From positions 1 to 44,255 of the IMG/VR virus record IMGVR_UViG_3300009091_000023: DNA of 44,255 bases. One strand, given 5' to 3'. Source of the DNA: a virus. The notes under the pieces were generated by a model. The model was not told the DNA's origin. It made no database searches and saw only the letters and a list, made by a program, of their open reading frames with translations. This document shows positions 28,948 to 37,065 of this stretch, one piece after another; position 1 is the stretch's first letter, and every line of letters starts with the position of its first letter. Made by a program: the position numbers and the translations under genes.

Positions 28948-31848
28948 CTACGCGCTCCTAGTCAGAACCACACACACGGTCAGACCCGCACCCGCAATCG
29001 TAGAACCGATCTGGTCCACGTTCACCGTCAGATAGGAACCTGCGGCGAAAGTGGTCACATCGGGGGTCTTGGCCGTACCCGAGTCGAAGGCGCTGACGGC
29101 GATGGTGGGCCTGTTCGCCTGGGTAGTGAAGATGGTGGTCCCATCCTTGTGGACATCCACGATGATAGCCGCTCCTGTCGGGGCGGTCGAACAGGTAGCA
29201 TAGGCACTGACCAGGGTGGCGGCGTAGGGTAGGCGCAGCCGTATGGCGGTCGTGTCGGTAGTGACGGCCAGATCGCCGCTGGTGCAGAAGGGGAACACTT
29301 CGGTATGAGTGTGGGCAGCCACAGCGAAGGCGGCTGCCTCGTTGCCGTCCAACAGGTCGGCATCTAGGCCAGAGGCAGCGCCGTCCACTGTCTTGATGGC
29401 AGTCAGAATCTCTGCTGCGGTCTGATCTGCGGTGGCCGACGTTTCAATACCAGCCAACTTGGTGACCATGGCGGCGGTCATAAAGCCCGCGCCTTCCCCA
29501 GCGTCAGCGTGGGCGGCGCCGCCCGCCCCGACGTGGGCGATCGGGGCATAGGTGCCCGAGTAGTCGTGGGTGTGGCCCGAAGTGGCCAGGCCCGCCTCTG
29601 CGGCGGTCTGGTTTATCCAGGTGGTAGTGCCCGAGTTGTAGGCGAGAACCTCGTCGTCGGCTGGGGTGTCGATGGTAACGTCGGTCTGCCCCGCATCGAG
29701 GGCGTGGGTGCCAGCGGCAGCTACCCCTGGCTCGAAGTTGGCTGTTGCCTCATTATAGATGAGGATGTCGCCATCGACCAAGCCCGTCAGATCGACATCA
29801 ACGTGGGCACCGATACTGTGTGTACCGCCAGGCGGGATGGCTTCGGCCACCCAGGTTGATGTTCCAGTATCCCAGGTGAGAACCTCCCCATCGCCAGGGG
29901 CAGCCGCATCCACATTGCTGATGTCATCGAGAGCATGCGCATGACCCGAAGTGGCGAAGGCGGCAGACGAACTACCGTCGAGAAGGTCAGCGTCAAGCCC
30001 CGAACCAGTACCATCCACCGTAAGCAGGGCAGCCAGTATCTCGGCAGCCGTCTGATCGGCGGTGGCCGCTGCTTCGATGCCCGCCAACTTGGTGAAGTCG
30101 GCGGCAGTGAGAAACCCCGCCACTACCGCGGTGGCGTCGCCGTGGGCCGCTCCCGTGGCGCCCACATGGGCGGCAGCGGCGAAGTCGGCTGCCGTGTAAC
30201 CCGAGGCATCCAACTCGCCTGTCGCGGTCATGTAGGGGAAGTGGTCGTCTTCGGGTGCGCCGATGATGCTGATGTAGGAGGCATCATGGTTGTGCGTCGC
30301 GGCAGCAACCCCTGCCTCGGCCAACGAACGGTCTATCCAGCCCGAACCCGACACATACTGCAGCAGTGACTGATCGGCCACCGCCGTGATCACCACATCG
30401 GACAGGTCGTCCAGGGCAAGAGCGCCCACCCCTGGGGCTGCCGCCTCCCAGGCGCTGGTGCCAGCGTTCCAGACGATGGTGTCGCCACCCGCTGGGGTGC
30501 TGGCCGTCACGTCGGATAGGGCGTCCAGGGTGTGCGAATGGCTGGAGGGGGAGAGGCCCGCCGTGGCAGCAGCCATGTTCTTCCAGGTGGCCGAGGCGGT
30601 GTCGTAGGCAAGCAGATCGTGGTCGGCCTGGCCCGCCAGGACCACATCGGGGATGTCGTCCAGTTCGCCCAGGCTGGCGGCGATGGTGGCGGGTATCACC
30701 CAGACCTGGCCGTTGAAGTGGATGCTGTTGGCCAGGGCGGCCACCGAGCCTGTGGCCCCCCAGCAGGCGAACTTGATGGTGCCGTCCGCAGCGGTTGTTA
30801 CATCGCCCACCCAGCGGAGGGTGATCGTGTCGAGGACAGGGTTGCCCGCTGCGGCGTTCACCGTGATGGCATGACCGTGGGAGCCTCCCAAGTAACCACT
30901 GACAGAGTGGGTATGAGTGGAGCTATTCTGCATGGTCGCGACAACACTGGAGGCCGCGAGGCTACCTGCGCCATGGTCGTGGGAGGTGCTAGCGTTGCCA
31001 GTGGTGTGGGCGGGAATGGAATGGGTGTGAGTCACCCCACCTGAACCCGTAGTAGTGGATGCGTTGGCATAACTACCATACGAGTGGGAGTGGGACGAGG
31101 TGACCCCCGAAGTGCCGTACACGTATGTACCAGGCTGGCTATGGGTGTGCGAGTAGGCGGATGCGCCGCCCGAAGTGTCCGCCACCGCCGTGTGGGTGTG
31201 GGCGATGCCGCCAGTCCCCGACGTGCCCGACACATCGTGGCCATGAGTATCCATGGTGTGGGCGTGGGCGCCGTCGGCGGCGGCCACACCCGAAGGGTAG
31301 AAGCCAGCATAGGTGTCGGACGAGCCGCCGTGGACGTGGGTGGATGGGGAGAAGCCGCCGTTGAAGGTGGGGTAGCCGCGCAGCGCGTCCTGAATCTCGA
31401 TCTGCGCGCCCCAGTTGTCACCTGTCGTCAGGTTGGAGGCCTGCACCACCATGGTGACATCCACGAACACCAGGGTGGCAGCCGTCAGGCCTGTGGCAAA
31501 GGTTGTCTCCCACACCTGGGCGAAGGCCCCGCTAGTGAGGGTCCAGCCCGCTGCCGAGTAGAGGGCAATGTCCAGCACGTTGCCCGTGCAGGCAGCGATG
31601 ATGTCGGCCAGGTGGTCCCCGTCGAGGGTGTCGGCATCCAGGGTGGAACCAGTGCCGTCGTTACCCGCATGCCAGATGTCATTCGAATCGACCTGGCTGC
31701 CGAGGGGAAGGTTGACGGTGCCGTCCGCTTCGAGGCGGATGGTCTTGTAGTTGATGAACTCTTCCAGGTCGATACGGTTACGTTCGAGGACGGGGGCGAG
31801 TTCCTGCCCGCTCTTGTAGCGGAGCGGAGTGGTGTACTCCTGAGCCAC
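28948..31848 (-). CDS. Large tail-fibre protein with His-rich and repeat modules, 966 aa
   Basis: GTG 31848 follows GCGGAG and overlaps the preceding gene end. The N-terminal 130 residues include DLEEFINYKTIRLEADGTV, a typical fibre entry domain. Residues about 165-340 hold many His-x-His pairs (SHSHSYG, HTHSIPAHT, HTHSVSGYLGGSHGH), as in metal-stabilised trimeric fibre tips. The rest is a string of modules with H-x-H, LDDLSDV and TADQTAAEIL-type repeats, each ending LDADLLDG. A beta domain of about 100 residues ends the chain (ATTLVSAYATC, TIFTTQANRPTI). It likely forms a trimeric receptor-binding fibre. Confidence 0.75.
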   Translation of the reverse strand: MAQEYTTPLRYKSGQELAPVLERNRIDLEEFINYKTIRLEADGTVNLPLGSQVDSNDIWHAGNDGTGSTLDADTLDGDHLADIIAACTGNVLDIALYSAAGWTLTSGAFAQVWETTFATGLTAATLVFVDVTMVVQASNLTTGDNWGAQIEIQDALRGYPTFNGGFSPSTHVHGGSSDTYAGFYPSGVAAADGAHAHTMDTHGHDVSGTSGTGGIAHTHTAVADTSGGASAYSHTHSQPGTYVYGTSGVTSSHSHSYGSYANASTTTGSGGVTHTHSIPAHTTGNASTSHDHGAGSLAASSVVATMQNSSTHTHSVSGYLGGSHGHAITVNAAAGNPVLDTITLRWVGDVTTAADGTIKFACWGATGSVAALANSIHFNGQVWVIPATIAASLGELDDIPDVVLAGQADHDLLAYDTASATWKNMAAATAGLSPSSHSHTLDALSDVTASTPAGGDTIVWNAGTSAWEAAAPGVGALALDDLSDVVITAVADQSLLQYVSGSGWIDRSLAEAGVAAATHNHDASYISIIGAPEDDHFPYMTATGELDASGYTAADFAAAAHVGATGAAHGDATAVVAGFLTAADFTKLAGIEAAATADQTAAEILAALLTVDGTGSGLDADLLDGSSSAAFATSGHAHALDDISNVDAAAPGDGEVLTWDTGTSTWVAEAIPPGGTHSIGAHVDVDLTGLVDGDILIYNEATANFEPGVAAAGTHALDAGQTDVTIDTPADDEVLAYNSGTTTWINQTAAEAGLATSGHTHDYSGTYAPIAHVGAGGAAHADAGEGAGFMTAAMVTKLAGIETSATADQTAAEILTAIKTVDGAASGLDADLLDGNEAAAFAVAAHTHTEVFPFCTSGDLAVTTDTTAIRLRLPYAATLVSAYATCSTAPTGAAIIVDVHKDGTTIFTTQANRPTIAVSAFDSGTAKTPDVTTFAAGSYLTVNVDQIGSTIAGAGLTVCVVLTRSA
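29330..30110 (-). repeat. Internal repeats within the fibre gene
   Basis: Two copies of a segment encoding LAGIE-x-x-ATADQTAAEIL, then TVDG, SGLDADLLDG and AAFA, lie about 640 bases apart (around 29340-29470 and 29960-30090). A third partial copy (STLDADTLDG) is near 31630. Confidence 0.65.
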
Positions 31849-31850
31849 GG

Positions 31851-32513
31851 CTACTCCGCGAAGGTCGTGGTGGGATAGGAGATGTCGAACTGGAGCCAGT
31901 CACCCGCAGTGGCACCGAAACCGCAGGCGGCGTAGGTGAGGGCCACATGGGTGGACAGGTTGTAGACGCCAGCGGTGGTCGCGCTGGCACGCACCAGGTA
32001 GACGTTGAAGACGCCACCCGTCGTGGTGTACATGACCCCCATCCCCAGATAGGGGGCGACGGTGAGCAGACTGGCCGCAATGTCGCCTGTCAAGCCTGTT
32101 ACGATCATGTCGCCGTTGCCAACGGCCAGGCCCGCCCCCTGCACCTCGTAGAAGTGCTTCTCCACGACGATCTCATCGTTGTCCCAAACGTAAGCGTAGG
32201 AGACACCCGTGGCACCCATGTTCGGGTTGCCCACTGAACCCGTGAGTACGGGATGGGTGTGGGCGATGTTCTTGAGGGTCCATCGAGCATCTCCCGCGTC
32301 GCGGCTCATCGCGTCGGTGCCCGCAGCAGCCGCGCCGAGGCCAGTGATACGGTTGGTGCCCATAGCCAGGTTGGCGGCCATCGGGTTGGTACCGTCCACG
32401 CGGATTACCGACCCGTTGATGTAGGCCACCAGATCAGTGAAGTTGGTGTTCACTTCGGTGGCATCGGCTACTGCCGTGTTGACGAAGGTGTTGGTAACAG
32501 CTACTGCGGCCAT
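31851..32513 (-). CDS. Tail-fibre-like protein, 220 aa
   Basis: The N-terminus VTNTFVNTAVADATEVNTNF matches the start of many phage fibre subunits that attach via a short helical collar. A His-Thr-His segment (IAHTHPVL) and beta-rich Gly/Thr stretches follow (GVMYTTTGGVFNVYLVRA, THVALTYAACGFG). It sits between the tail protein and the large fibre, so it is probably an adaptor or short fibre. The start has no ribosome-binding site and directly follows TGAG. Confidence 0.65.
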   Translation of the reverse strand: MAAVAVTNTFVNTAVADATEVNTNFTDLVAYINGSVIRVDGTNPMAANLAMGTNRITGLGAAAAGTDAMSRDAGDARWTLKNIAHTHPVLTGSVGNPNMGATGVSYAYVWDNDEIVVEKHFYEVQGAGLAVGNGDMIVTGLTGDIAASLLTVAPYLGMGVMYTTTGGVFNVYLVRASATTAGVYNLSTHVALTYAACGFGATAGDWLQFDISYPTTTFAE

Positions 32514-32533
32514 CTCACATGGTAGTCGTCAAC

Positions 32534-32539
32534 GTCGAC
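32534..32539 (-). promoter_or_regulatory. GTCGAC-N16-TGAG element before the short-fibre gene
   Basis: GTCGAC shares one base with the tail-gene stop (TAGTCGAC). TGAG follows after 16 bases and abuts ATG 32513. A TTGAC also lies just after the site. Confidence 0.4.
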
Positions 32540-34167
32540 TACAGTTCCCCCCTCACCCTGCTCAGACTGGAGAATACGAGCAGCAGGTTGTTCAACTGCA
32601 TCTGCTCGTCGGTGCCGTCCACCGAGAACTTGAACTGGAGGGCGCGCCAGCGGTGCCCACCCCAACCCGTGGTGCGGGTCAGAACCTCCCCGAAGGCGCC
32701 GCCCCACACGGTGGGCGCCCCCCAGGTGGCAGTGCCCCAGATCATGCCGCCAGGACTGGTGTTGATCGTCTGGGTGACGGTAGGGTAGGTGGTCATGTAG
32801 TCTCGGAAGGATTCGACATGCACGTTGACATCGCCCAGAGCAGTCCACACCATGTCTACCCGCACAGTGCGGTGCTTGACGAACGGCACCTGTTCGGGCA
32901 GAATCCAGGGGGTGTAGACGTAGGAGTAGATGGCGCGGCCCGTCCGTGAGGGGGCGGGCGTGTGTTCGTCGTAGTGGCCTGTCTCCAGGGTGTAGACCCC
33001 ATGGTTCTCGTAGGCCCCCAGGGCAGGATCAGGGGCCACATGTTCCAGCCCCGCGGTACCACCGCCGAGCAGGATGTTGTTGCCCGCGATTGTGGCCGAC
33101 TGAACGCCGTAGTCGTATTCGGTCCACGACTTGGAGACTGTTTCGAACACGAAGGTGTGGGAGGGGTAGGCCGTTCCGCCCCAGGGGACGGACAGATAGA
33201 AGCGGTCCTTCCACATCCAGGCCTGGGCGCGGTAGATGTAGGTGTGGTTGATACCTGTCAGAATGTACTTGCGGATAGACTGGTCGATCGGTTCGAAGGA
33301 GGCGCCGTCGAACGTCCACACGCCCGTATTGGGGTCGAAGAAGTAGCAGATGCCGCCCGCGACGGCAACCCCGCCAGGACAGGAGGTTCCCACCCTGGTT
33401 TCAACCGCGTAACGGGTGAACGATTCCTCTGACTTGCCCGTGAGCAGGTGGACTGCATGCTGTTTGAAGACAAGCAGCGCCTGGCCGAAGGGCTGCAGGG
33501 CGGTGATCTCCGACCCGTCGTTGGGGTCGAAGTCGATGTACTGGCTGGCGGGCCAGTTGGTGGGTACCAGGGCGTTCGAGAAGTGGACCCGCGAAGGAAG
33601 ACGGACTGCCGAGTCGATCACATTGGCAGCCCACATACGATCGTGGTGGGTGCAGAGGTGGCGGGCAACAGGGAAAGCGGGGGCCTCGGCATCACCAGTG
33701 AAGTCGGCGGGGGTCAGATGCGCCCAAACTGCCCCCGTGAAAGACAGCGGGTAGAGGCCGCTGCCAGTCGGCTGGGCCGACAGGGAGGTCATGTACAGGA
33801 TGTTGTTGAGGGTGCCGAAGGCGACGTGGAAGTCGTACTCGGTGGAAGCGGCGGCGAAGTCATGGGTGCTGTCGGCCAGGGCCACCCCATAGGCGCCAGC
33901 GTAGATGTCCCCCGCCTCACAGGCGCTGATCACGTATTCGGAGCCACCCGTCACATGGAACGTGTACAGTCCGCGAGCATCGTGGTTGCAGGCCAAGTCG
34001 TAGCGAGCGAAGCCGTTGCGCGAAGAGATGGCGCCTGCAGGCCCGAAGTTGACGTTCAGCGCATCGGGAGACTGCCGCACGTCAAGCTGGGCTGGGTCCG
34101 AATCGCGGTTGACCCCACCCGAAATGCCCGAGATGAGGACGGACGATACGGGTGAGGTTCTGGGCAT
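32539..34167 (-). CDS. Tail tubular/nozzle-like protein, 542 aa
   Basis: TAATG-coupled to the connector gene. It starts GISGGVNRDSDPAQLDVRQS then PDALNVNFGPAGAISSRNGF, the conserved opening of a large family of short-tail phage structural proteins (tail tubular B or nozzle type). The remainder is beta-rich and propeller-like with repeated aromatic turns (GGTAYPSHTFVFETVSKSW, YSYVYTPWILP). It would form the distal tail below the connector. The assignment rests on the N-terminal pattern, length and gene order. Confidence 0.7.
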   Translation of the reverse strand: MPRTSPVSSVLISGISGGVNRDSDPAQLDVRQSPDALNVNFGPAGAISSRNGFARYDLACNHDARGLYTFHVTGGSEYVISACEAGDIYAGAYGVALADSTHDFAAASTEYDFHVAFGTLNNILYMTSLSAQPTGSGLYPLSFTGAVWAHLTPADFTGDAEAPAFPVARHLCTHHDRMWAANVIDSAVRLPSRVHFSNALVPTNWPASQYIDFDPNDGSEITALQPFGQALLVFKQHAVHLLTGKSEESFTRYAVETRVGTSCPGGVAVAGGICYFFDPNTGVWTFDGASFEPIDQSIRKYILTGINHTYIYRAQAWMWKDRFYLSVPWGGTAYPSHTFVFETVSKSWTEYDYGVQSATIAGNNILLGGGTAGLEHVAPDPALGAYENHGVYTLETGHYDEHTPAPSRTGRAIYSYVYTPWILPEQVPFVKHRTVRVDMVWTALGDVNVHVESFRDYMTTYPTVTQTINTSPGGMIWGTATWGAPTVWGGAFGEVLTRTTGWGGHRWRALQFKFSVDGTDEQMQLNNLLLVFSSLSRVRGEL

Positions 34168-34835
34168 TACACGCCGTCCAGCCAGGGCATGTTCGTCGTG
34201 TAGGGGGCGGGCCTCAGGCCCTCCCCGTAGACCCGCGGGTAGTCTTCGGCCTCCTTGATGTACATGCTGGCCATCTCGTCCACTTCCATGGCGAACCGCG
34301 CATCGAAGTAAGTGGACTTGTCGATGTCCTCTTCATGCTCCCACACCCGCGCCACCGCATAGGTGGCCAGAGAGTAGTGGTACTCGATGTCGAACTCAGG
34401 AACATCCACATCGTTGGCCAGCGGGGTGATGGCCTTCTGGTAGTAGACCGTGTAGGTCTTGGCCGCCGCATCAGGGGTGGGGACCAGGTTGATCTTGTTG
34501 TGGTACAGGTAGTACCAGGAGGCCTTCTCCCCGTCAGGGAAGTCGCCACCCCACTTGGAGATCGCCTGTTCGAAGGAGAGGCGGGCGAGCCGCCTGTCCT
34601 CCGCATCCTCCACGATAGCGACCACCCTGCGAAGATCGGTGGGCCGTGCGTAGTCGGCCTGGGCTGCCACGGTGGTGATGGTGGCTGTCTCCTGCAGCCA
34701 CGGCCAGGGGAAACGGTTGGCGAGCCGACGGTAACCCTCATTGAGGAAGGCGGTCAACTCCGCGTCGGTGATGTCGTCCAACTCTACCAGGGTCATGTGC
34801 CGCACGTAGGTGCGCAGTTCGGCCAGGCTAGCCAT
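34167..34835 (-). CDS. Head-tail connector/adaptor protein, 222 aa
   Basis: The opening SLAELRTYVRHMTL then ITDAELTAFLNEGYRRLANR, followed by FPWPWL, is the classic helical start of phage adaptor proteins (tail tubular A or gp4-like). Next come a beta strand with DYARPTDLRRVVAI, a loop with YLYHNKINLVPTPD, a beta strand YTVYYQKAI, and a C-terminal helix over tail joints. It bridges the portal to the tail. The gene overlaps its upstream neighbour by eight bases. Confidence 0.75.
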   Translation of the reverse strand: MASLAELRTYVRHMTLVELDDITDAELTAFLNEGYRRLANRFPWPWLQETATITTVAAQADYARPTDLRRVVAIVEDAEDRRLARLSFEQAISKWGGDFPDGEKASWYYLYHNKINLVPTPDAAAKTYTVYYQKAITPLANDVDVPEFDIEYHYSLATYAVARVWEHEEDIDKSTYFDARFAMEVDEMASMYIKEAEDYPRVYGEGLRPAPYTTNMPWLDGV

Positions 34836-35067
34836 TCTTCATCTTCTCCTGCTGCTTCGCATGCCCATTGCACCAGGCGGAACCCTTCATCGGCGGGGCA
34901 GTACAGGCCTCTCCGCTGGGGGTGACCCCCTGGCAGCGGTCGGGCACCCAGTCCAACCCCACGTCAGTTACCAGGCGTCCGCCCGCGCTGACGGGTCGGG
35001 GCGCATCCTGGGGGGACCGCCCCTCGGAGGTCCAGGCGTTCGTTACCAGTCTCTGTTCTGTTCCCAT
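34828..35067 (-). CDS. Small zinc-knuckle protein, 79 aa
   Basis: The C-terminal half reads CQGVTPSGEACTAPPMKGSA then WCNGHAKQQ, with three cysteines and a His. This is the short Cys/His module often found in phage packaging or DNA-binding proteins, where a G-x-x-C and W-C-x-x-H pair bind zinc. The N-terminal half is probably disordered. It is placed right after the capsid gene and a strong hairpin. Role unknown. Confidence 0.55.
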   Translation of the reverse strand: MGTEQRLVTNAWTSEGRSPQDAPRPVSAGGRLVTDVGLDWVPDRCQGVTPSGEACTAPPMKGSAWCNGHAKQQEKMKNG

Positions 35068-35070
35068 AGT

Positions 35071-35100
35071 GGTGCGGGAGGCTTTGACCCCTCCCGCACC
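35071..35100 (-). terminator. Perfect 11-bp hairpin after the major capsid gene
   Basis: GGTGCGGGAGG and its exact complement enclose an eight-base loop, six bases after the capsid stop codon. No T-run follows on the minus strand and the next gene starts four bases on, so partial termination or protection of the capsid mRNA end is more likely than full stop. Confidence 0.55.
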
Positions 35101-35106
35101 GAGCCA

Positions 35107-36063
35107 CTAGGCGGTCGCGCCAGTGAGCTTACCGTGACGCTTGCAGTTGGAAGCGATCAGGTTGGCATAGCACAGGATGTGCTTGTACCACACGTCCTGG
35201 TTAGTGGGCGCCCGCATTTCGCTGGGCTTGAACCACACACCAGACAGGTACTTCAACCAGATGTACTTCATGTTGACAAAGTACATGTAGGTGGCGGTGC
35301 AGTTAGCCGAGTACGCCATCGGCGTACCCTTGAACATCAAGTTCTGGAATCCTGCATCAGCCATCTTCGGGTCTTCGAACCTCTGGTTGGCCTGAATCAG
35401 CGACTCGTACTTCGCATGGAGTGTCGCGGTGGTGAAGATGTTGGTCGGATGATCGTTACCTTCCGAGATGGTGTTGTACAGGGTGACCATTGCGGCCACC
35501 GTGAGGGCACCACCCATTCCAGTTTCGGTCGAGCGCCAATAGGCACCGCTCGCAGCGGTCCTGTCAATCCCACCGAAGTCCCCCCATGACGGGTCAGACG
35601 CGTCGATGATGCACTCCAGGCCATACATGTCCTTGCCAGCGTTACCAGAACCATCACCGAAGAACATGATCTCAAGCTCTTCGCTCATGGTCAACTCCAG
35701 TTGCTGCAGCCGAGCGTCGAGTAGGGAGAGCAGAGCCGAGCGGCCCCTGTTCTTCGCCATCTCGATACCCTCCATGGAGAACAGACCGTAGTACTGCTTC
35801 CAGGGGAACTCGACGGCAGAGATACCACTGTTGGGATTGGTCGTGAACGGGTCGGCTCCCGAATAGGAACCCTTGTTCGTGGCCAGGCCATACACCAGGG
35901 GCTGCACGATCTTCTCGCCGCCCTCCTGGTTCTGGATGCGCGCCGCGTTCTTCAACACCCAGAGTAGAGGCTTCGACGTGAACACGTTGTCGGCCAGAGT
36001 CGGGATGTAGTGCTTCAGCGTGGTAGCAAGCAGACCATCAGTGCCGTAGGTTGCATTAGGCAT
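35107..36063 (-). CDS. Major capsid protein
   Basis: The 318-residue product has GAAAGGAGGG about 14 bases upstream. It is placed directly after scaffold and before connector. Its opening (TLKHYIPTLADNVFTSKPLL), strand-rich middle (VEFPWKQYYGLFSMEG), long spine-type helix (RSALLSLLDARLQQLELTMS) and later IFTTATLHAKY with ANQRFED fit HK97-fold capsids of many podo- and siphophages. No N-terminal delta domain is present, which agrees with a separate scaffold gene. It forms the icosahedral shell. Confidence 0.85.
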   Translation of the reverse strand: MPNATYGTDGLLATTLKHYIPTLADNVFTSKPLLWVLKNAARIQNQEGGEKIVQPLVYGLATNKGSYSGADPFTTNPNSGISAVEFPWKQYYGLFSMEGIEMAKNRGRSALLSLLDARLQQLELTMSEELEIMFFGDGSGNAGKDMYGLECIIDASDPSWGDFGGIDRTAASGAYWRSTETGMGGALTVAAMVTLYNTISEGNDHPTNIFTTATLHAKYESLIQANQRFEDPKMADAGFQNLMFKGTPMAYSANCTATYMYFVNMKYIWLKYLSGVWFKPSEMRAPTNQDVWYKHILCYANLIASNCKRHGKLTGATA

Positions 36064-36092
36064 CTATAAGTGACCCTCCTTTCTTGGGGATA

Positions 36093-37001
36093 CTAGGGGG
36101 AGGCCCCTAGCTCTTGGAGCGCCAAGTTCAGAGCCATCTCGGGAGTCATCTTGCCCTTCGGCACCTGCAGTCCCTCGTCTTGAGGAACAGCGGTGGGCCG
36201 CTGGGTTGCCGACCCCTTCGCGTTCTTCTGCTTGAGCAACTTCTGACTGCCACGGTAGAGCAGGGCCTGGAACACGAAATCCAGGTCCGCCGAGTTCTGC
36301 TTCTGAGCCTCCTGCAGAATCAGGATGCGATGCTCAGGAGACAGCTTCGTAGCGTACTTCTCTTCCAGGGTGCCGAAGGCAGCCTCAACTCGGGCCACGG
36401 CCTCGGCCTGCTGCGCCTGCTTGATCAGCGGATGGTCGGCCAGAGCCGCTTCGAGTCGGGTCTTGACCTCCGCTTCCACGTCGGTGTCGGTCCACAGCTT
36501 CACGTCTTTCTGCGGCACATCGTCCCCGCTGATGAGGCCAGCCTTCGCGGCCAGATAGCGGGCAAACCCTGCTGGGTCAGCCGTCAGAGACTTGTGTAGT
36601 TCGACAGCCTCGCTTACAAGCTGGCGTTCCCTGGCAAGCTCCTGCGTCTTCTTTGTGTAGTCAGCATGTCGCATGAACCCGTTCTTCATCTCACCAAAGG
36701 TGATGGTTTGGGGTCCATCGCTCGTTTCCACCACGACCTGGCGCTTCCAGAAGTCCTCGGAGCCTACATCGACCTTGGCCGACTGGTCTTCTTCGGATGG
36801 TTTCGCAGCTTCCAGCAGTGATGCTACTTCGTCTTTCGCCTCGGTGGGTTGTTCGCTCGCACCCGTGGGGGCTAGTTCGAGGTCGCCTTCCTCATTGACC
36901 GCCCAGCTTTCCAAGTCGCTGGGTTCGGGGCTTACCCCCGAGTCTGCGATGGCGGCGTCGAGTGCCTCGGATAGTGACGGAGCGATTCCGTCAGTTGGCA
37001 T
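36093..37001 (-). CDS. Capsid scaffolding protein
   Basis: The 302-residue product is acidic at the N-terminus (EPSDLESWAVNEEGDLELAP) and helical in the middle. The block NGFMRHADYTKKTQELARER is the conserved segment of many phage scaffolds, and the C-terminal part is basic (KLLKQKNAKG) with a final helix PEMALNLALQELGA, suited to bind the capsid shell. Gene order portal-scaffold-capsid supports it. AAGGAGG precedes the start. Confidence 0.8.
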   Translation of the reverse strand: MPTDGIAPSLSEALDAAIADSGVSPEPSDLESWAVNEEGDLELAPTGASEQPTEAKDEVASLLEAAKPSEEDQSAKVDVGSEDFWKRQVVVETSDGPQTITFGEMKNGFMRHADYTKKTQELARERQLVSEAVELHKSLTADPAGFARYLAAKAGLISGDDVPQKDVKLWTDTDVEAEVKTRLEAALADHPLIKQAQQAEAVARVEAAFGTLEEKYATKLSPEHRILILQEAQKQNSADLDFVFQALLYRGSQKLLKQKNAKGSATQRPTAVPQDEGLQVPKGKMTPEMALNLALQELGASP

Positions 37002-37051
37002 ACGTCCTCCTTGTTGAGAAACCTTAGTCTCTCACTAGAAGAGGGCGATCA

Positions 37052-37057
37052 GTCGAC
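37052..37057 (-). promoter_or_regulatory. GTCGAC-N17-TGAG element before the scaffold gene
   Basis: GTCGAC lies eight bases after the portal stop; TGAG follows 17 bases later, then a weak TGAGA/TCTCA stem and the scaffold ribosome-binding site. Confidence 0.4.
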
Positions 37058-37065
37058 AATACCCG

